64,000 bases of DNA from Trochalopteron elliotii (taxonomy: Eukaryota; Chordata; Aves; Passeriformes; Leiothrichidae): the NCBI GenBank assembly GCA_024734555.1, contig JANPWX010000064.1:402398-466397 (forward strand), in the 5' to 3' direction. Position numbers and translations under genes: made by a program. The notes beneath the pieces are model-generated. The model worked only from the letters and a program-made list of their open reading frames with translations. It was not told the origin of the DNA and ran no database searches. How positions within the stretch are numbered: the stretch's first letter is position 1; every line of letters starts with the position of its first letter. Shown here piece after piece: positions 52,276 to 64,000 of this stretch.

Positions 52276-53120
52276 CTGATGATTCTAAATTGTGAGGAGC
52301 TGTTAACTGACTTGAAGGCAGACAGGCTCTCCAGAGAAACCTCAACAAATTAAGAAGGCTGGGCAGTCACCAACTGCGTGAATTTAATTAAGTGCCTGAT
52401 TCTGTACCTGGGATGGGGCAACCGTGGATGTATGGATGGACTGGGGAATGAACTGCTGGAAAACAGCACCAGGGAAAGGGACCTGGGGGTCCTGGTAGAT
52501 GGCAAGTTGAATTTGAGTCAGCAGTGCTCTGGCAGCCAGGAGGGCCAACCTTGTCCTGCAGGGCATCAGGCCCAGCATCACAGCTGGGCAAGGGAGGGGA
52601 TTGTCCCACTCTGCTCTGCACTGGGGCAGCCTCACCTCCAGTGCTGGGGGCTGGTTTGGGTATAAGATATAAAGCTATGGGAGAGTTTCCTAAGGAGGGC
52701 AGCAAAGATGGTGAAGGGCCTTGAGGGGAGGCCTTTTGAGGAGTGGCTGAGGTCACTTGGTCTGTTCAGCCTCGAGGAGACTGAGGGGAGACCTCATTGC
52801 AGTTACAACTTCCTTGTGAGAGGAAGAGGAGGGACAGGCACTGATCTCTGTGGTGGCAGTGACAGGACCCAAGAGAATGGTCTCAAGTTGTGTCAGGGGA
52901 GGTTTAGGTTGGGTATTAGAAAAAGGTTCTCCACTCAGTGGGTGGTTGGGCACTGTAACAGACTCCTCAGGGAAGCAGTCACAGCACCAAGCCTGACAGG
53001 GTTCAAGAAGTGTTTGAACAATACTTTTGTGCACATTGGGCTGTTCTCTGCAGGTTCAGGAGTTGGACTTCAGTAACCCTGATGGATCCCTTCCAACTCA
53101 GGATATTCTATGATTCTATA
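52276..53120 (+). mobile_element. CR1 LINE fragment in BMT2 intron 2
   Basis: About 0.85 kb of the 3' part of a CR1 element, sense to BMT2. The RT-to-C-terminal region is recognisable despite frameshifts: GGGAAAGGGACCTGGGGGTC (the reverse-transcriptase-end segment), then FEEWLRSLGLFSLEE and RFRLGIRKRF in one frame. It ends with the diagnostic CR1 tail GGATATTCTATGATTCTATA. The 5' end is truncated, placed near 52276 where CR1 similarity fades. It is shifted and interrupted, so inactive. Confidence 0.93.
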
Positions 53121-55980
53121 ACTGCTTTGTTCTGACAAGAGCATCCTTTGTTTGAACACTAGAGCTAATTAAAGCAATGATCTGCAATATCTGCTGACTG
53201 TTTTCAAGTTCTTTGAATCCTCTGGCAATAAAAGATATTGCCTCTAGAAACTGACTTGGGGTAGCCACAGCCCAAGACAAACATATGATTACAGATCTAT
53301 TTGCGTTTCTCAAAAGGGAAATGTCTCAAACCCCTAGAATTGAGACCAGATATTGAAAACAAATTGGAAAAATGTATTACATACAACTTTCTCAACTTGA
53401 AGTTCAAAAAAATATAATTATGCTGATAAAAAGTTACAGATACTTTACATTGAGAAACCTAGTGTTTTCACCTATGCTGAACATTCTGTTTCCTTAACTT
53501 GAAGCTGGGTGCACATGACAATCAGGAGATATTTTTAGTCCAAGGGAAACTTGACTGCTCTTCTAGGTATGATTAATGTATACAAGGCCAATTGAGACTT
53601 CTCCCTTCCTTCACTTTGGAGGCTGGGAGGTGGATGGGTTGAACCTGTAGAAGCATTTGCAGTTTTATTTTTTTTCAGGCTAGCAGCTGTGAGAGTAGGC
53701 ATTTATAAACTTGTTCCTCAGTGTGTGAAAGGAGGGGAGATATGTTCTGCAGCAGAAACCATGATGAGAGGTCCAGACATTGCTGCAGCTCTGAAGGGAG
53801 GTTTGCTGTTTCTCTGTACCCTCACAGAAAGCCATCTTCAGTATTAGGTTTTGGTTTGTAAATATTCTAAGGAACATGAGTTAAGCTCACCTCTTTCTCA
53901 CTATAAAGCAGAAACAAAGAGTCAGTCAATAAAACTGGGTGCTTGAAATCCTCAAGCATTGATTACAGCTCTGATTGATTATCAGAAACTGCTTTTTGCT
54001 ATGATTAAAGTTGACCACCTTTAATTTAGTTGTTCATTATTACTTGAGCAGAAGAATTAATTAACAATTCTGTTATGGTTTTTAAATTTCATACAGTGTT
54101 TCTTGGCATTGTCCCCATCATTTTTTTTCATTTTATATTCTGCTGAAACTCATGGATTTAGTCTTTCTTTTTGAAATCAAAGCTTCTCTTTCATTGCTGG
54201 AGAGTATTAACAAAATCATATGTATTCATATTAGCTTTTTCTGAGACTTCCTTTATGTGTCCATCTCAAATGGCAGACAGAGCAGGGGAGTCAACTGGAA
54301 CAGGTTATTTAGCGCTTGAGATTTGAAATATGGAAAATAAGTTTCACTGAGGAAATACATAGATTTGGTTTTTTGATTTCTTTTTTAAAGCAAAGACATG
54401 AACTGCACACTTCACCCAGAAACCTGACCTGTCTCCTCATCTAGGAAACTGAAACAGTTTAGACCTGAAATATTTATTTCAGTTTGTGTGAACTGTAGCA
54501 AGTGTCAGCTCAGATAGCATTTACATTGCACAGTTCTTCACAAGCTAGTATGTTAATTGTAGAGCTAATATTGTGTCATCAGAGACTGAATGCTTAATAG
54601 TCAGTTAAAAATGGAGCTGTGTCAGTTTTTAGAATTGTAAAAGAGTTTCCTTAATTTTGGCTTTGTAGATAATTAAGATGCTGTTCCTTACTTGAGACAA
54701 TTGTTAAATGTAGAGTCTTACATAACTGCATAATCAAAACCAGAGTGATCAATGATGGCTTTTAATGGCTGTGAAGTTAAACATCTGGCTGCATCCACAA
54801 GTTACCATGTGGTGCATTATCTCTGCTAACTACAAGTGCAGTGAGAGCCCATGTGCTCACTGTTACCCCACAGGAGGTGTGAGGGTCATTTCTGCAGGGG
54901 GAGTACATAGACAACTCCTCTGGGAGTTTGGGAGCCAAAAGGACAACGTGTAGGAATCATGCCAGAATGACTGTGATGTCAGAAAAGCATAAAGGGAAGA
55001 TACCCCTCACTGGCTATGAAGTGCTTTGTGATATGAGGGGGCTTTTTTTGGATTGGGTGGGTTTGGCTGGGGTTTTTTGGTGCCCTGTGGTACTGCACCA
55101 GTATATAGAGCCTGGGATCTGAATGCAAAGAATTTTATCCGTTCTTAGGCCTTCCTGTGGCAGTTGTCCACCAGGGAAAATGCAGAAGTAGGAGATGCTT
55201 CTCTTTGTGGTTGACTTTGATAGTGTCTTATGTGCAAATGGGGAAGGTCTGTTACGAAGAATATAGAATTATGAGAACTTGTTTGGCATGATAGGGGTAG
55301 AAGGATGGAAAAACACTCATTTGCATCAGTACCAGGAATGAGGAAGAAATGGCTTCCCAGTGACAAGAGGAATTTGCACTTTACAAGTAGGTGGTTCTCC
55401 TGTGCTCATTAAGCGTTAAGCTGGATAGCATACCAGCTTCTAGGGAATTAAAAGGTAGATAACATGAATAGTTAGTTGAGAAGAAAAAAAACACATTCTT
55501 CAAGGTTGAGAATTCTCTCATGTGTTGCATGTCAGTGCAACACTACTTAAACTGCTGTTGATTCTGGATGTTTTAAGAGCTGTAATGGGAAAAAAATACT
55601 TAGGATAAAAATAAAGAGGCTGCAGAGTGCTAACCAAGTGGTGCAGCAGCTGATAAATGGACAAAAAAGATTTTTCTTTCCAAGTTTTATTTCTTTGACT
55701 AATTGATACACAGAACTAAATAGTTCTAAATTGATCGCATGCTTATAAATAAATAATACGATGTGTAAAGTACACTTTAATTAGCATACCAACAGTAATG
55801 CGAGTGTTTTTTTCTGGAGTTCTTATTTCTTTATTGATCTTTTTAAAATCTCTTTCCTGCTAAGTTAAGTGATTGACTTCTTATACTTAGTTTATTTTAG
55901 AATTGTTGTCTTTCCATACATGCAGTCTCTAATGGATGGAGTTGCTATCATTTTGCCGTCTGTATGTCTGGCAATATTGC

Positions 55981-56397
55981 AGCCTAGACTGGGGCATCTG
56001 TCCTGTGAGGAAAGGCTGAGGGAGTTGGGCCTGTTCAATTTCAAGAAGAGACAACTGAGAGGGGACCTCATCAATGTCTATCAGTATCTGATGGGAGGGT
56101 GTCAAGAGGGTGGAGCCAGGCTCTGCTTGGTCATGCCAGCCAGCAGGACGAAGGGCAACAGGCAGAAACTGATGCACAGGAAGTTCCACCTGTAAATGAG
56201 GAAGAACTTCTTTACTGTGCAGGTGACTGAGCACTGGAACAGATTGTCCAGAGAGGTGGAGTCTTCGTCTCTGAAAATATTCCGGAACCCTCTGGATGCA
56301 GTCCTGTGTCATGTGCTCTGGGATGACCCTGCTTGAGCAGGGAGGTTGGACCAGATGACCCTCTGGGGTCCCTTCTAACCTGACCCATTCTGTGATT
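55981..56397 (+). mobile_element. CR1 LINE fragment of a different subfamily, BMT2 intron 2
   Basis: About 0.4 kb of CR1 3' sequence in sense orientation. The translation holds [20 protein letters not shown]. It then has the variant typical of another CR1 branch: an AACTGATGCACAGGAAGTTC segment and AATGAGGAAGAACTTCTTTA. It ends with GGACCAGATGACCCTCTGGG and the tail CATTCTGTGATT. It is 5'-truncated and carries stops, so non-functional. Confidence 0.92.
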
Positions 56398-57758
56398 ACA
56401 CATTTCTGACTCAAGGTGCTTCTTTCCTACGTATCTTGGGGTAAAGTTACTTCTATCTGTACCTGTTTGTGTATGTTTCCATCAAAGAAACTCAGTGCCA
56501 CTCCAATGACATTTTTTTCATTGTCCTTCACATCTTATATGATGAAGAGACTGGGTATATTTGATGCCTAAAATATCACCAAACCTTAGATAAGCCCTGT
56601 GTATACCAAGTCCTTGTCATTATTTATGATTTAAATGCACCATTATACCAGCGTGTCCATTCTTAAATCTGTGAAGTGTCATAATTTTGTTCCTGCTTTG
56701 TATAAAAGATTATTAAACTACACTTGAATTTATGTTTTGTGGAATGTTTCCTTCAAACCTTTGCAGTTTTGTTAGAGGAAAATGGAGTGAATTTCAAGAA
56801 AGCATCATAAAAATGAGTTGTTCAGAAAACATTATTCAAACAAGTATTATTTCTGTTAGAATTTCTGTGCAAATATTTGGATGGCAACATTTAATTTAAA
56901 AAAACTGGATCATGCAGGGTGAGTCTGGCTTTTTAATTTCACAGCAACAATTTTTTTCCAGTTCTAGTTATATTTTGTGGATGAAATTCAGTTACTCAGT
57001 TTCTCAGAAATTCAGTTATTCACTTAACATAGTGCTCGCTTCTCTTAATCTAATGCTGACTACGGATTGAGGAACACGAGTGCTATTTAACTTCTTTTGT
57101 AACATTAGTTTCTTTAAACTAGCTAATATTTCTGTTCAAGTATGATTAGATTATTTTGTTCTGATTCCTATAAGAAAAATAAGTAAATATGGCGAAAAAC
57201 TGAAAGCTAAAATAAGTCTTCCACAATAATGCAGCTACTATCTGTTACTTAAAACAAAAAAATGCCCAGGCAAACTCAATTAAAATTAAAAACTGCTGGA
57301 TGTAAATTTGCACATAAATCTGGATTAGGTTTCTTTTCCCCCAGTTTATGTGCCAGCAAGACACACATTTCAAAACCTTGTGTTGACAGCTAGTTGATAA
57401 CTCTGCCCTGTAGTGGAGAACTGAGCTGAAGTTTACCTTCTGGTGATGTTCTACAAGACTTCTGCTGTCTTTCTTTAAAAATCTATCCAGATAAATATAT
57501 TTTGAATCTGTTTACTCAGCTGTGACTTATGGCATAATTTGGGGGAAAAAGACCCCAACAACTCACCACTTAATCTTGTGTTCTTGGGTGTATCACATCT
57601 TTTTTAAAGCTGATTTACCGAAGTTAAAATAAAAGCTAGATTTGTTTAAAAGCTGACAGCACTTGTATCTCTTAACCCTCTGGTATGTATCTTAGCTATA
57701 CCAGTGACTATCAAGAGCTTTTAGTTTTCCTGGGACGTTTTTCTTTTTGTCTTTTCAG

Positions 57759-57932
57759 TGTATGCCGAGAATATTTTCAGAATGGTGGAAAAAGAAAAGC
57801 ACTTGAGAAAGATGAAAAAAGAGCACTTCTTGCTTCTAAGACCACTCCAGCTTTAAATGTTCCTCAGACTCCCAAGATTGAAGATCCTTTGCCAAACTTT
57901 GGCTTGACAAATCATGAAGCTATGACAGAAGA
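57759..57932 (+). CDS. BMT2: BMT2/SAMTOR exon 3
   Basis: A 174-base internal coding exon. The acceptor follows TTTTTGTCTTTTCAG and the donor is GA|GTAAGT. Its first base completes the serine codon begun in exon 2; 57 full codons follow, and its last two bases start a glutamate codon. Translation begins [20 protein letters not shown], a near-exact match to vertebrate SAMTOR. Across the exon 2-3 junction the protein has a CCxxC cysteine cluster. The second half (from ALNVPQTP to AMTE) is a polar linker that I recall as differing from the mammalian sequence, so it looks weakly constrained. The linker leads into the methyltransferase-like fold of exon 4. No stops. Confidence 0.96.

Positions 57933-64000
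<6,068 letters not shown>

Overview
The window is vertebrate nuclear DNA, most likely from a bird and probably a passerine. It is AT-rich, intron-scale sequence with one CpG island, three CR1 LINE fragments with typical avian 3' ends, and LTR-type elements of a kind I associate with songbird genomes. The bird call rests on the repeats and on very close protein identity to a vertebrate gene. The passerine call is weaker.

One protein-coding gene can be supported: BMT2, also called SAMTOR (human C7orf60), the S-adenosylmethionine sensor that acts upstream of mTORC1. It lies on the plus strand and is incomplete here. The promoter is a CpG island at about 34.5-35.3 kb, interrupted by a 368-base assembly gap that very probably hides exon 1. 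Exon 2 (47820-47961), exon 3 (57759-57932) and exon 4 (61320-61434) are intact, have canonical splice sites and join in frame. The remaining coding exon or exons lie beyond the right edge. Exon 4 carries both residues known to be needed for SAM binding.

Positions 1-34.2 kb are intergenic. They hold an old LTR-like retroviral remnant split by a CR1 insertion (1.2-2.7 kb), a second assembly gap (13430-13770), simple repeats, a small local duplication, short inverted repeats and a small CpG-rich patch. No gene was recognised there. In human the neighbour upstream of this gene is GPR85, and it is not in this window. Positions 35.2-64 kb are introns 1 to 4 of BMT2. Intron 1 contains a sense-oriented LTR-like element and intron 2 contains two sense-oriented CR1 fragments.

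I found no convincing undescribed biological system. The observations most worth checking are the missing exon 1, a strand-composition switch at the CpG island that could mean divergent transcription, the nested transposon, the sense LTR in intron 1, and a short coding-looking minus-strand ORF near 10.4 kb.
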